Below, piece after piece: positions 32,328-41,444 of a DNA stretch of 64,000 nucleotides. The DNA lies in the NCBI RefSeq assembly GCF_023701945.1, contig NZ_JABAEF010000016.1:81203-145202 (forward strand). The letters run 5' to 3'. A program made the position numbers and the translations under genes. The DNA is from Rhizobium sp. CG5. GTDB lineage: Bacteria > Pseudomonadota > Alphaproteobacteria > Rhizobiales > Rhizobiaceae. Below the pieces are notes generated by a model, which saw only the letters and a program-made list of their open reading frames with translations, did not search any database and was not told the origin of the DNA. How positions within the stretch are numbered: the first letter of the stretch is position 1; every line of letters starts with the position of its first letter.

Positions 32328-33863
32328 TCAGGATGCCAGACGGTCGCTGGGTCGGCAAAGGAAGCAGAGTTCGGTTCCAGGTTCCGCAGTCAGGCCGGCA
32401 AAGATGACCGCGCCGTCATAGGGCGCGCGGATGGGTTCTCCGCTTGCCCGACGGCCGATCACTTCGCCAGTGCTCACCGGTTCGCCGGCGGCGAACTGGC
32501 GAAGCAGCCTGTCGTCTGCCGAATCCGCCATCACCGCCTCGCAGACCTCCCAGACGCCCGGCGGCACGTTCGGCAGGATCGGGTCGGCCACGACCAGGCC
32601 GAGATGAGAAAGGCCATTGAGGATCGTGCGATAGCCAACTGACGCGGCCTGCGGATCGGTGTGGGTGCCGCACTCCACGGTCACGGCATAGCCGCCGGCA
32701 AAGCGCATGTATTCCGCCGTGCCCACCGCGTGGGCCGGCGGGATCGGCGCAAAGCCGCGCTCCACGCGATTAAGCGATGCCTGTGCATGCGCCTCCATCC
32801 AGCCGTGCACAACGATCGGCAGGCCGAGGGCCTTGACCAGGCTTTCCTCCTCCGCCGCGTTGCGGAAAGGTTCCGGGACATCGCCGTTGTCGCGTGGACC
32901 GATCAGCGCGAACGGTTGGCCGGGCGAACTGAAGGAGTGCAGGTCGATCAGCACGTCATGATCCCGCAGCAGCGGGCAGAGCACATTGGCGATACGATCC
33001 TCATTGTCCATCGGCACCGGCTTTTCACTCAGGTCGCGGTTGAGGTTGCGGTCGCCTTCGCGGCGGTTCCAGCGATAGGCCAGCGCATTGACAACAGGAA
33101 TGAAGGTCACGCTGCCGCAGGCCAGCTGCAGCCGACCGGAACGGAATTCGGCAATGGCGCGGGAAATGGCATGGGGGCCACAGCTTTCGTTGCCATGCAC
33201 GGAGCCGGTGACGATCAGCCGTGGTCCCGGTCGCAGCGCATGGAACGATACGCATTCGATCCCCTCCGGTTCGACGCGCTCCGCCGCCCTCCCTTCGGCA
33301 GCTGCGGGAGCGATGTCGATGACCATGCCCGGCTTCAGCCGGCTGGCGAATTCGAGCAGTTGCTCATGGGCGATCGCGATGCAGCCCTGCGTTCCGCTGA
33401 AGTCGGGCCGGGCGGCGTGCATGAAGATGGCGCTGCCGCCGGCTGCGCGCGGCGTCGAGTCGTTCCATCCCACCGGAATGAAGAGGTCAAACAGGCGCTC
33501 GCCTCGCCGCGACGGCAGGTCAGGCGACATATCCAGAACGAACTGGTTGTAGAACGGGCTTTCCGGATCCTCCACCCAGGAATAGTTCGCGGGCTTCTCC
33601 ACAAAAGGGAAGGCGAAGGAGCGCGGTGCATCTCCCAACGCTTGCGGATCATAGAAGCCGTAGCGCAGCGGGAAGGTGCCGATCGGCGTCGCCCCGTCGC
33701 CCTCGCGCTTCAGTCGCGGATCGCGCAGACCGGAACGGCCGACCGCACAGGGAATGGTCCAGTTACCGATGCTGAGCGTGCCGCGATGCGGCATGTCAGG
33801 ATGTTGTCCGGCGCGCACTTTGATAATCGGCTGCACGAGGAGGGAAGTGGAAGCGTCGTTCAT
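32328..33863 (-). CDS. Fusion of L,D-transpeptidase (YkuD) and succinylglutamate desuccinylase/aspartoacylase-type metallohydrolase
   Basis: One 511-residue frame with two catalytic domains. Residues about 12-185 are a YkuD domain: DGATPIGTFPLRYG and the active-site segment with His149 and Cys161 (HAARPDFSGTQGCIAI). Residues about 203-420 are an AstE/AspA (M14-like) zinc hydrolase: GSVHGNESCGPHA (His223, Glu226), NLNRDLS, LIDLHSFS (His309) and TVECGTHTD with the catalytic Glu; the remainder is a beta-rich C-terminal domain ending GAVIFAGLTAEPGTELCFL. No signal peptide, so probably cytoplasmic, unusual for an L,D-transpeptidase. Last gene of a peptide-ABC operon; the start at 33863 abuts the preceding stop. 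Likely acts on imported murein-type or acylated peptides (inference). Confidence 0.85.
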   Translation of the reverse strand: MNDASTSLLVQPIIKVRAGQHPDMPHRGTLSIGNWTIPCAVGRSGLRDPRLKREGDGATPIGTFPLRYGFYDPQALGDAPRSFAFPFVEKPANYSWVEDPESPFYNQFVLDMSPDLPSRRGERLFDLFIPVGWNDSTPRAAGGSAIFMHAARPDFSGTQGCIAIAHEQLLEFASRLKPGMVIDIAPAAAEGRAAERVEPEGIECVSFHALRPGPRLIVTGSVHGNESCGPHAISRAIAEFRSGRLQLACGSVTFIPVVNALAYRWNRREGDRNLNRDLSEKPVPMDNEDRIANVLCPLLRDHDVLIDLHSFSSPGQPFALIGPRDNGDVPEPFRNAAEEESLVKALGLPIVVHGWMEAHAQASLNRVERGFAPIPPAHAVGTAEYMRFAGGYAVTVECGTHTDPQAASVGYRTILNGLSHLGLVVADPILPNVPPGVWEVCEAVMADSADDRLLRQFAAGEPVSTGEVIGRRASGEPIRAPYDGAVIFAGLTAEPGTELCFLCRPSDRLAS

Positions 33864-33864
33864 G

Positions 33865-34869
33865 TCAGAGACCTTGCAGGAGATGGCATCGTGCGGCATG
33901 CGTTGCCGACAAAGTGGAAAAATCCGGGATGGAACCCTCGCGGCAGGCCGGCATTGCCCGGTCGCAGCGCGGGTTGAAAGCGCAACCCGGCGGCTGATCC
34001 AGCGCCGAAGGTGTTTCGCCGCGCAGCCGGATGGTACCTGCCGCCGGGTTCATCGGATCGGGGATCGCCGATATCAGTGACTGGGTATAGGGATGGGCCG
34101 GGGCGGTGAAGATCTCGTTCCAATGCCCCTGCTCGACGATGCGCCCGAGATACATCACGGCAATCCGGTCGCACATGTGCTCCACAACACCGAGATCGTG
34201 GGAAATCATCAGCAGCGCAACGCCCAGTTCGTTCTTCAGCTCCAGCAGCAGATTGATGATCTGCGCCCGGATCGAGACGTCGAGCGCGGAAACCGGCTCG
34301 TCGCAGACAACCAGCTTCGGTTCCACGATCAGCGCCCGGGCAATGCAGATACGCTGGCGCTGGCCGCCTGAGAATTCGTGCGGATAGCGCCGCACCGCAT
34401 CGGGCCGCAGGCCCACCTTGCGCATCATCTCCTCGACGCGATGGTGGCGCTCGGCGGGGTCCGCCATGCCGTGCAGCTTCAGCGGTCCGCCAAGGCTTTG
34501 ACCGACGGTATGCCGGGGATTGAGCGATGCAAACGGATCCTGGAAAACCATCTGGGCGACGCGGGCGCGTTCCAGCCGGCCGGCGCGGCCGGCAGCGACG
34601 ACCTCCCGTCCGTCCAGAATGATGCGCCCGCCGCTCGTCGGCACAAGGCCGAGGATCGACTGCGCCAATGTCGACTTTCCACAGCCGGACTCTCCGACGA
34701 GGCCGAGGCATTCCCCTGCCTTCAGGTTGAGGGTGACGCCGTCGACCGCCTTGAGAAAGCCACGCCGGAAGCTGTAGCCCTGCCGCACGGGATAATGGAC
34801 CCGAAGATCCTCGATCCGCAGGATGTCGGGGCGCTCGACTTCGGCAATTTTGATCATGCTCTCAGCCAT
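33865..34869 (-). CDS. Dipeptide/oligopeptide-type ABC transporter ATPase (DppF-like), second operon
   Basis: A 334-residue ATPase: GESGCGKSTLAQSILGL (Walker A), FSGGQRQRICIARAL (signature), LVVCDEPVSALDVSIRAQ (Walker B), and the C-terminal peptide-transporter segment CAFNPRCDRAMPAC. Its start overlaps the end of the DppD-like gene. Forms the motor with that ATPase for the transporter at 34862-39319. Confidence 0.92.
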   Translation of the reverse strand: MAESMIKIAEVERPDILRIEDLRVHYPVRQGYSFRRGFLKAVDGVTLNLKAGECLGLVGESGCGKSTLAQSILGLVPTSGGRIILDGREVVAAGRAGRLERARVAQMVFQDPFASLNPRHTVGQSLGGPLKLHGMADPAERHHRVEEMMRKVGLRPDAVRRYPHEFSGGQRQRICIARALIVEPKLVVCDEPVSALDVSIRAQIINLLLELKNELGVALLMISHDLGVVEHMCDRIAVMYLGRIVEQGHWNEIFTAPAHPYTQSLISAIPDPMNPAAGTIRLRGETPSALDQPPGCAFNPRCDRAMPACREGSIPDFSTLSATHAARCHLLQGL

Positions 34870-35842
34870 TCAGGTAACACCTTTTTTTGCCACCCGAGGC
34901 CAGCAGCGTCGTGCCGGGCGCTGTCGTGCTGCAGCGGTCCATCGCCTGCGCGCAGCGCGGGGCAAACCGGCAGCCCTTGCCATAATCGAGGATCTGCGGC
35001 ACCACGCCTGGTATGTCGGCGAGCTTTGCCTGGCCAACGACAAGACGCCGTCCGAGCCGCGGCAAAGAGGCGACCAGCCCTTGCGTGTAGGGATGCTGCG
35101 GGCTTGAAAAAATCCTGTCTGCCGGCTGCTCTTCGACCAGATGGCCGGCATACATCACCGCCACGCGATTGCAGACGCGCGCGACCAGTCCCAGATCGTG
35201 GGAGATCATCAACACCGCCGTGCCGCGGGCGCGGCACAAATCCAGGATCAGTTCGACGATTTCCGCCTGTATCGTCACGTCGAGCGCTGTCGTCGCCTCG
35301 TCCGCGATCAGCAGATCGGGATCACAAGCGAGCGCAATAGCAATCATGACACGCTGACGCATGCCGCCGGACAACTGGTGGGGATAGTCATCGACGCGCC
35401 GGCTTGCGGCCGGCACCTGTACCTGCTCCAGCGCTTCGATTGCCTGCCTGCGCGCCGCGCGCCGGCTCATGCCGCGATGCAGCACGAACATTTCGCCGAT
35501 CTGGTCGCCGATCGTCATCAGCGGGTTCAGCGCCGTCATAGGCTCCTGGAAGATCATCGCGATGCGGCTGCCGCGCAGCATCCGCATGCTGCGGTTGGGC
35601 AGACGGGCGATATCTCCGCCATCGAATAGGATGCGCCCGCCCGAGACCCGCAGCGGCCCGTCCAGCAGGCCGGCGACCGACAGCGCGCAAAGGCTTTTGC
35701 CGCAACCGGATTCGCCGACGAGGCCGACCACTTCGCCGCGGCCGATCTGCAGGTTGACCCCGTCGATGGCGGGATACTCCTCGCCGTTGGCGTGCAACGC
35801 GATCTGCAGATCCTCAAGGTGAAGGATAGGATCCTCGTTCAT
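34862..35842 (-). CDS. Dipeptide/oligopeptide-type ABC transporter ATPase (DppD-like), second operon
   Basis: A 326-residue ATPase: GESGCGKSLCALSVAGLL (Walker A, with Leu replacing the usual Thr/Val after GKS), LSGGMRQRVMIAIAL (signature), LLIADEATTALDVTIQAE (Walker B; the common DEPT is DEAT here), and CRFAPRCAQAMDRC near the C-terminus. Start and stop overlap both neighbours, so the operon is tightly coupled. Confidence 0.92.
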   Translation of the reverse strand: MNEDPILHLEDLQIALHANGEEYPAIDGVNLQIGRGEVVGLVGESGCGKSLCALSVAGLLDGPLRVSGGRILFDGGDIARLPNRSMRMLRGSRIAMIFQEPMTALNPLMTIGDQIGEMFVLHRGMSRRAARRQAIEALEQVQVPAASRRVDDYPHQLSGGMRQRVMIAIALACDPDLLIADEATTALDVTIQAEIVELILDLCRARGTAVLMISHDLGLVARVCNRVAVMYAGHLVEEQPADRIFSSPQHPYTQGLVASLPRLGRRLVVGQAKLADIPGVVPQILDYGKGCRFAPRCAQAMDRCSTTAPGTTLLASGGKKRCYLNG

Positions 35843-36672
35843 GTCCGGCGCGCCTTTCCCTGTGGATCGATCAGATCGCGCAGACCATCGCCGAGCAGGT
35901 TAAAGCCCAGGACAGTCAGGAACAGCGCCACGCCCGGGAAGATCGCGACCCATGGCGCGGTCATCAGCTGCTCGCGGGCATGCGACAGCATTGAGCCCCA
36001 GCTCGGTGCCGGCGGGACAACGCCCAGTCCCAGAAAGGAGAGGGACGCCTCCGCCATGATGGCCGAACCGATACCCATGGTGGCGATCACGATCAGCGGA
36101 CCTGCAATGTTGGGCAGGAGCTCCCGAAACATGATATGAAAACGGCCATAGCCCATCGTCTGGGCGGCCTGAACATAGCTGCGCGATTTCTGCGACAGAG
36201 CCTGCGCACGGCTGATGCGACAGCTATAGGCCCAGTCTGTCATGCCAAGCGCGATCAGCAGGCTGGGGATTCCCGGGCCGAGGACCGCCATCAGCGCCAA
36301 TGCGAACACGACAGTCGGAATGGCCAGCATCAGGTTCGTCAATCCCTGGACGAATTCGTCCCACCACCCGCCGAAATAGCCGGCCGAAAGGCCAAGCGTG
36401 ACGCCGACGCAGGTATTCATCAGTTGCACGATCAACCCGATCGCCAGCGAAATGCGGGCGCCATAGACGACGCGGCTGAAAATGTCGCGCCCCTGTTCAT
36501 CGGTTCCCATCAGGAAGGAAAGACCTGGAGGCTCCTCCGCATAAAGCAGATTGGCGTCGAGAATGGGGTCGTGGGTGGCAATCAGCGGTGCGAAAAGCGC
36601 CACCAGGACCATGAAAACAAGGGTCGTTCCCCCCACGAGCAGGTTCGGGCGCAGCAGATGGACAAGTTTCAT
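35839..36672 (-). CDS. Dipeptide/oligopeptide-type ABC transporter permease (DppC-like), second operon
   Basis: A 277-residue membrane protein with FLMGTDEQGRDIFSRVVYGARISL, the DppC signature, and the EAA-type loop YVQAAQTMGYGRFHIMFRELLP. Overlaps the DppB-like gene before it and the ATPase gene after it by four bases each. Forms the channel with DppB. Confidence 0.92.
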   Translation of the reverse strand: MKLVHLLRPNLLVGGTTLVFMVLVALFAPLIATHDPILDANLLYAEEPPGLSFLMGTDEQGRDIFSRVVYGARISLAIGLIVQLMNTCVGVTLGLSAGYFGGWWDEFVQGLTNLMLAIPTVVFALALMAVLGPGIPSLLIALGMTDWAYSCRISRAQALSQKSRSYVQAAQTMGYGRFHIMFRELLPNIAGPLIVIATMGIGSAIMAEASLSFLGLGVVPPAPSWGSMLSHAREQLMTAPWVAIFPGVALFLTVLGFNLLGDGLRDLIDPQGKARRT

Positions 36673-37601
36673 CGGTAGCGGATCCTCGGGTCGATCAGCA
36701 CGTAAGCGATGTCGACCAGCGTGTTGATGAACAGGAAGAACAGCACGATGACGAGGATACAGCCCTGCACCGCGGGAATGTCCCGAAGGGAGACCGACTG
36801 GATCAGCAGGGAGCCAACGCCGGGCCAGGCAAACAGGCTTTCGATCACCACCGATCCGCCCAGCATCGACCCGAACTGCAGCCCGATCGTTGTCAACACC
36901 AGCACGAAGGCGTTGCGTGCAAGATGACGGGTGACGATGCGGGTCTCGCTCATGCCTTTTGAGCGCGCCGTTCGAATGAAGTCGGCACTGCGCACCTCAA
37001 GCACTGCCGCCCGCGTCGTTCTTGCCAGAAGCGCCATCGGCCCGATACCGAGCGTCAGCGCCGGCAGGATCAGATGCCGCAATCCGCCCTGCCCGTAACC
37101 GAAGGTCGGCAGCCAGCCGAGCTGCAGCGAAAAGAAATACATCATCAGCAGGCCGAACCAGAAGGCGGGTACCGAGAGGCCGGACACCGCCGCCATCATC
37201 GCCAGCATGTCGATCCATCCGCCGGGTCGGGCCGCGGCGAGGAAACCGAGCGGCAGACCGATGACGACGGCAAAGACAATCGCCGCGCAAGCCAGTTTGA
37301 AGGAAGCGACAATACGTCCCGACAGCATGTCCACAATGGGTCTGCGGGTGGAGAAGGAGCTACCGAGATCGCCACGCACCAGGTCAACCACATAGCGGCC
37401 GAACCGTTCGGGCAAGGGGTCGTTCAGATGCAGCTGTTCCTCGATCCTGGCCATCACAGCCGGATCGATATCGCGTTTCTCTCCAGCCAAGGACGCGATG
37501 AAGCTACCGGGAATGACGCTGAACAGCAGGAAGACCAGCGTCACCACGACGGCAACAGTTAGAAGCGCCTGCATCAGCCGCCGCGCAATCACCATCAGCA
37601 T
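36669..37601 (-). CDS. Dipeptide/oligopeptide-type ABC transporter permease (DppB-like), second operon
   Basis: A 310-residue permease starting MLMVIARRLMQALLTVAVVV, with GDLGSSFSTRRPI and the coupling loop RTARSKGMSETRIVTRHLARNAFV. ATG at 37601, about 90 bases after the solute-binding-protein stop. Family assignment is firm. Confidence 0.92.
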   Translation of the reverse strand: MLMVIARRLMQALLTVAVVVTLVFLLFSVIPGSFIASLAGEKRDIDPAVMARIEEQLHLNDPLPERFGRYVVDLVRGDLGSSFSTRRPIVDMLSGRIVASFKLACAAIVFAVVIGLPLGFLAAARPGGWIDMLAMMAAVSGLSVPAFWFGLLMMYFFSLQLGWLPTFGYGQGGLRHLILPALTLGIGPMALLARTTRAAVLEVRSADFIRTARSKGMSETRIVTRHLARNAFVLVLTTIGLQFGSMLGGSVVIESLFAWPGVGSLLIQSVSLRDIPAVQGCILVIVLFFLFINTLVDIAYVLIDPRIRYR

Positions 37602-37693
37602 GAATTATTCCTCTTTCCCGGCTTGAGAGCGCCGCACAAAGAGACGTGCGGCGCTTGAATCGGGCAGGTTTGCGTCAGTGTGGACGGGACGGC

Positions 37694-39319
37694 TCAGTTG
37701 CGGCCCGGAGCGTTTTCATCGAGCCAGATCTGGTCGACCTCAACGATCGCCGCCTCGGTCACATTGGCATCGACGCCGTGCACCCAGGGCTGCGTTGCCA
37801 CAACCGCCTTGTTGTAGTTGTGGAACCAGACGGGTGCCTGCTCGAAGATATAGCCATCCGCCTGTTTCGCCAACTCGATGCGGCGCTGCGGATCGGCCTC
37901 GGTCGATGCAGCGTCGATCATGGCGTCGAACTTTGGATCGGCAAAACCGCTACGGTTGCAGCCGGAACGCGAAACGCGGCTGTCGAAACAACGCAACGCA
38001 CCGACCGCATCGGGACCGGTACCGCTGGAGCGGAACCATACCATCGCCTCGCCGGCATTGATGGCGTCAAGCAGGACTCCCGATTCCACGACCCTCGGCT
38101 TCGCCGTGATCCCAACCGCCGACAGGAAGGGCGTCATCGCCTGCAGGACGCCAAGGCTGCTTTCTCCGTCAGTGACCATGGCCTCAAACTCGAAACCGTC
38201 CCCAAGACCTGCGTCCTTCAGCAATTGCTTGGCCTTTTCCGGATCATAGGCATAAGGCTTGCGGTCCTTGTCGAAGGCGACCGAGGTCATCGGCAGCCAG
38301 CCGGTGGCCTTGAAGGCCTTGTCCTTCAGGAGCTTGCGAATGATGATGTCGCGATCCACCGCATAGTTGATTGCCTGACGCACGCGCACATCGTTGAAGG
38401 GCGGCTTCTGCACGTTGAAACCCATGTGGCGCGTGAAGAGTTCGGCGACTTCGATCAGTCCTTTCGACAGTTCCGGATCAGCCTTGTAGGCTGCATAGGC
38501 GCTGCCGGAAAGCACGGTCGCATCCAGTTCACCGGCACGGAAGGCCACATCGAGCGTGCTGTATTCGTCCGTGATCGTGAACTCCACCCGATCCGCATAG
38601 GGTTTCCCGGGCTTGTAATATTTGTCGAACTTCTCTCCGACGACGCGTGAGCCTTCGACATGTTCGACAAACCGGAACGGTCCCAAACCGATGGGATGTG
38701 AGAGGAATTCCGGCTTGTCCGCCTCCTCCTTGGGCAGGATGGCCGTGACGGATTCGAACAGCATCGTTCCGGGGTCACGGAAGCCCTTGAAGGTGATCTG
38801 CACGGTGAAATCGTCAATCTTCTTCAGACCGGAGATCGATGTCGCCTTGCCGGCCGCATAGTCCTCCGCGCCTTCGATCTCGGAAATGATCGGCGCTCCC
38901 GGATAACCCTTGGTCGGATCCATGATGCGCGTATACGACCAGATCACGTCATCGGCCGTCATCAGGCGACCATTGTGGAAATAGGCGTTGTCATGCAGCT
39001 TGTAGGTGTAGGTCTTGCCGTCCGGCGACATTTCGACCGAGGTTGCGAGATCAAGCGCTGGCTGGTTGGTCGCCGAGTCCCAGGTGTAAAGCTCGCGATG
39101 GAAAGCCTTGGAAACCGCCATGTCCTGCGATTCATAGGTCATGTGCGGATCGAGAGACTTCAGTGCGGAACTGTAGGGTGCCGGGAGGTGCAGCGTACCG
39201 CCGGGAATGGGATCCTGGGCCAGAACCGGTGAAAACTGGGCAAGGACGCTGATTGCCGTGGCCGCGAGAAGAAAACGTGCCGAGCGCAGATGGCGGGTGG
39301 ATATAACTTTTGATATCAT
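37694..39319 (-). CDS. ABC transporter solute-binding protein, family 5, second operon
   Basis: A 541-residue periplasmic protein with a signal peptide (LLAATAISVLAQFSPVLA|QDP) and SBP_bac_5 features: LDPHMTYESQDMAVSKAFHRELY, YTYKLHDNAYFHNGRLMTADDVIWSYTR, and PFNDVRVRQAINYAVDRDII. Only moderately like the other family-5 protein in this window, so the two systems should bind different ligands. Context (LDT/AspA fusion, beta-lactamase-like enzyme) suggests murein-derived or N-acylated peptides, which is inference. Confidence 0.9.
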   Translation of the reverse strand: MISKVISTRHLRSARFLLAATAISVLAQFSPVLAQDPIPGGTLHLPAPYSSALKSLDPHMTYESQDMAVSKAFHRELYTWDSATNQPALDLATSVEMSPDGKTYTYKLHDNAYFHNGRLMTADDVIWSYTRIMDPTKGYPGAPIISEIEGAEDYAAGKATSISGLKKIDDFTVQITFKGFRDPGTMLFESVTAILPKEEADKPEFLSHPIGLGPFRFVEHVEGSRVVGEKFDKYYKPGKPYADRVEFTITDEYSTLDVAFRAGELDATVLSGSAYAAYKADPELSKGLIEVAELFTRHMGFNVQKPPFNDVRVRQAINYAVDRDIIIRKLLKDKAFKATGWLPMTSVAFDKDRKPYAYDPEKAKQLLKDAGLGDGFEFEAMVTDGESSLGVLQAMTPFLSAVGITAKPRVVESGVLLDAINAGEAMVWFRSSGTGPDAVGALRCFDSRVSRSGCNRSGFADPKFDAMIDAASTEADPQRRIELAKQADGYIFEQAPVWFHNYNKAVVATQPWVHGVDANVTEAAIVEVDQIWLDENAPGRN

Positions 39320-39418
39320 GACATTGTCCCTCTGTTGGATTTCTTTTCTTCAGTTTTTTCCGAGCATTCTAAGCGATGCTCTTGTTACTGCGCGGGCGAC
39401 CGCGCAGAAAATCTATCG

Positions 39419-40336
39419 TCAGGTCGGGCGGTTGCCCCCTTCGCCCAGGGCCTCGTGGATCAGTCGCCCGACTTGCGGGAAGAACGTCGTGTCGGCCGCC
39501 GACCAGCGGCTATCCGTCATCACGCAGGCGATGAAGCTTCGGTCGCAAGCCGTCTCGGCATAGACGAGGTCGTGACGTGTCCAGCTCGTGTGTCCCGCCT
39601 TAGACCATAGACGTGTGGAGGCCGGCATGGCCTCGCCCAGAAATCCTAGCACCTGGTCCCCCTCGACGGGATGGCCGGTGTCGGCAAGAGCGCGTCGCTG
39701 AGCGGTCCGGTCCATCAATTCCATCATCCAGCCGGAGGACGGCACGGTGCCATGGACGATGTCGCGCATCAGAGCGGCGCAGGCACGCGCCGTGAGCCGG
39801 TTTGCCTGCGAGCGGGCCCTTGCCTGGTAGGCGCGGCCATAGGGGCTGTCCTCGTAGGTCGCATGCAGGACGTTGATGTCGTGAAAATCGGTTATCCCCA
39901 GGCTCGAAAGCCAGTCCTGCACCGCATGGCGGTCGCGCAACCAATCGACAAGGTCGGCCTCGTCGAGGCAGGCCCCGTCGAAGGCGCCCGTCAGGCGCCC
40001 CATCAGATAGGCGGTGGCCTCGTTGGAGGACAGTTCGATCATGGCGCGGGCGGCCCGGCGGTCTTCCTCGTCGGGCCTGAACCGCTCTATCGCTTCGAAG
40101 GCTGCGAAGGCGTAGAGACAGAACAGCTTCACGATACTGGCCGGATAGACCGGGATGTCATCCCGGTAGCCGAAACGACCGGCCGGCACCGGCGCGTCTG
40201 CAATACGCCCACGCAGCGGTCGATCATAAGCGATGAGTGCGAGGCTGATGGCTTCAGGGCCGAGCGCACCGCCGCTTCGCTCTGCGGCGAGTTCGAGAAT
40301 GCGGTTGCGAAGTGCGTCGAAGCCTGTGGCGTTCAC
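39419..40336 (-). CDS. Class A beta-lactamase-like serine hydrolase
   Basis: A roughly 305-residue penicillin-recognising hydrolase. Seen: SxxK as SIVK in YPASIVKLFCLYAF, SxN as SSN in ELSSNEATAYLMGRL, and a KTG variant KAG in WSKAGHTSWTRHD. No clear class A general-base loop (ExxLN) was found, so lactamase activity is doubtful. No signal peptide is evident, again unlike true beta-lactamases. The GTG at 40336 is preceded by CGGGA at 6 bases; a TTG start at 40381 is possible. It is divergent from a LysR gene, as ampC is from ampR, and upstream of the peptide transporter operon. A D-amino-acid or murein-peptide hydrolase role is an alternative. Confidence 0.78.
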   Translation of the reverse strand: MNATGFDALRNRILELAAERSGGALGPEAISLALIAYDRPLRGRIADAPVPAGRFGYRDDIPVYPASIVKLFCLYAFAAFEAIERFRPDEEDRRAARAMIELSSNEATAYLMGRLTGAFDGACLDEADLVDWLRDRHAVQDWLSSLGITDFHDINVLHATYEDSPYGRAYQARARSQANRLTARACAALMRDIVHGTVPSSGWMMELMDRTAQRRALADTGHPVEGDQVLGFLGEAMPASTRLWSKAGHTSWTRHDLVYAETACDRSFIACVMTDSRWSAADTTFFPQVGRLIHEALGEGGNRPT

Positions 40337-40468
40337 GTTCAATCCCGAGATAACAGAGCAAGTGTCCGGAAACGGCACCAACCGATCCGGTCACGTTTCG
40401 ATGTCACGATCTTCATGGAGGAAGCTATTCCCGATGCGCGACCCTTGATACGAAAAATGCGCTGCAAG

Positions 40469-40489
40469 TTCATTCAATTTTGATATGAA
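40469..40489. promoter_or_regulatory. LysR-type dyad between the beta-lactamase-like gene and lysR
   Basis: TTCAT-N11-ATGAA, a perfect 5-bp dyad satisfying the T-N11-A rule of LysR operators, 35 bases before the LysR start and about 135 bases before the divergent hydrolase start. Confidence 0.6.
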
Positions 40490-40523
40490 TCGACCATGAG
40501 GCGACACGGCGGCTGGGATATGA

Positions 40524-41444
40524 ATGGCTGAACTCAATCTGCGGCAGATCGAAGTTTTTCGAGCGACGATGAAATTCGGAACGGTGACGGCAGCAGCGGC
40601 GGCGCTGGCCTCGTCGCAGCCGACGATTACCCGCGAACTCAGGCGACTGGAGGACACGGTAGGTTTTCCGTTGTTCGAGAGGCGCCGGCAGCGGCTGCAT
40701 CCGACGGCCCGGGCGCTGAAACTCTATCACGAGGTGCAGGCGTCCTTCATCGGCCTTGACCGGATCAATGCCTGCGTCGACGGGCTGCGCGGCTCCTATG
40801 ACGAGATTCTGTATATTGCAACATTGCCGGCTTTTGCGCAGAATCTGCTGCCGGAGGCTCTGCGACGGCTGCTCGCCAGCCATCCGCACGTGTCAGTCCG
40901 AATCGATACAGCCGATCCGCGCAATCAGTCGCCAATCTCCGGCTTCAATTTCGATATCGGCCTGGTCGAGGGAAGCTATACAGCGGCCAATGCCGATGTC
41001 GTCACCGTCGGCAGCTTCGACCAGATCTGTGTTCTGCCCGCAGGTCATCCGTTGTGCGCCCGAAAGGTGCTGGCGCCGGAGGATTTTCGGGACATGGACT
41101 TCATTTCGCTGGGGGAGAACGATCCCTTTCGCATGCAGATAGACCGGATGTTCGACGAAGCCGGCGTCACGCGCAAGATGTCGATCAGCACGCAGTCGGC
41201 CAACGCAGTGTGCGAAATGGTGGCATGCGGCCTCGGGTTGGCGATCATCAATCCGCTGACCGCCCTCTCATATCGCGACAGGCCGATCATCCTTCGGCGG
41301 CTGTCACAGTCGGTGCGTTTCCTCGTCTCAGCCTTGCGACCCGCCAACCGCCCGGTTGTTAACAGCGGTGAAAACCTTATTCAACATCTGATGGCCGTTT
41401 GCAGTGAGCGGGCTCGCCTGCTCGATCGCCTTTTGGAAGAGTAA
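40524..41444 (+). CDS. LysR-family transcriptional regulator
   Basis: A 306-residue LysR protein: helix-turn-helix in LRQIEVFRATMKFGTVTAAAAALASSQPTITRELRRLEDTVGFPLF, then a periplasmic-binding-like effector domain (FDIGLVEG, LPAGHPLCARK, ANAVCEMVACGLGLAIINPLTA) resembling those of opine and amino-acid catabolic regulators. Encoded divergently from the hydrolase/peptide ABC operon with a T-N11-A dyad between them, it should control that operon and itself. Effector unknown. Confidence 0.92.
   Translation: MAELNLRQIEVFRATMKFGTVTAAAAALASSQPTITRELRRLEDTVGFPLFERRRQRLHPTARALKLYHEVQASFIGLDRINACVDGLRGSYDEILYIATLPAFAQNLLPEALRRLLASHPHVSVRIDTADPRNQSPISGFNFDIGLVEGSYTAANADVVTVGSFDQICVLPAGHPLCARKVLAPEDFRDMDFISLGENDPFRMQIDRMFDEAGVTRKMSISTQSANAVCEMVACGLGLAIINPLTALSYRDRPIILRRLSQSVRFLVSALRPANRPVVNSGENLIQHLMAVCSERARLLDRLLEE

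Noticed and set aside
39419..40336. Calling the serine hydrolase a resistance beta-lactamase
   Set aside because: KAG instead of KTG, no obvious ExxLN loop and no signal peptide; only class A-like fold membership is supported.
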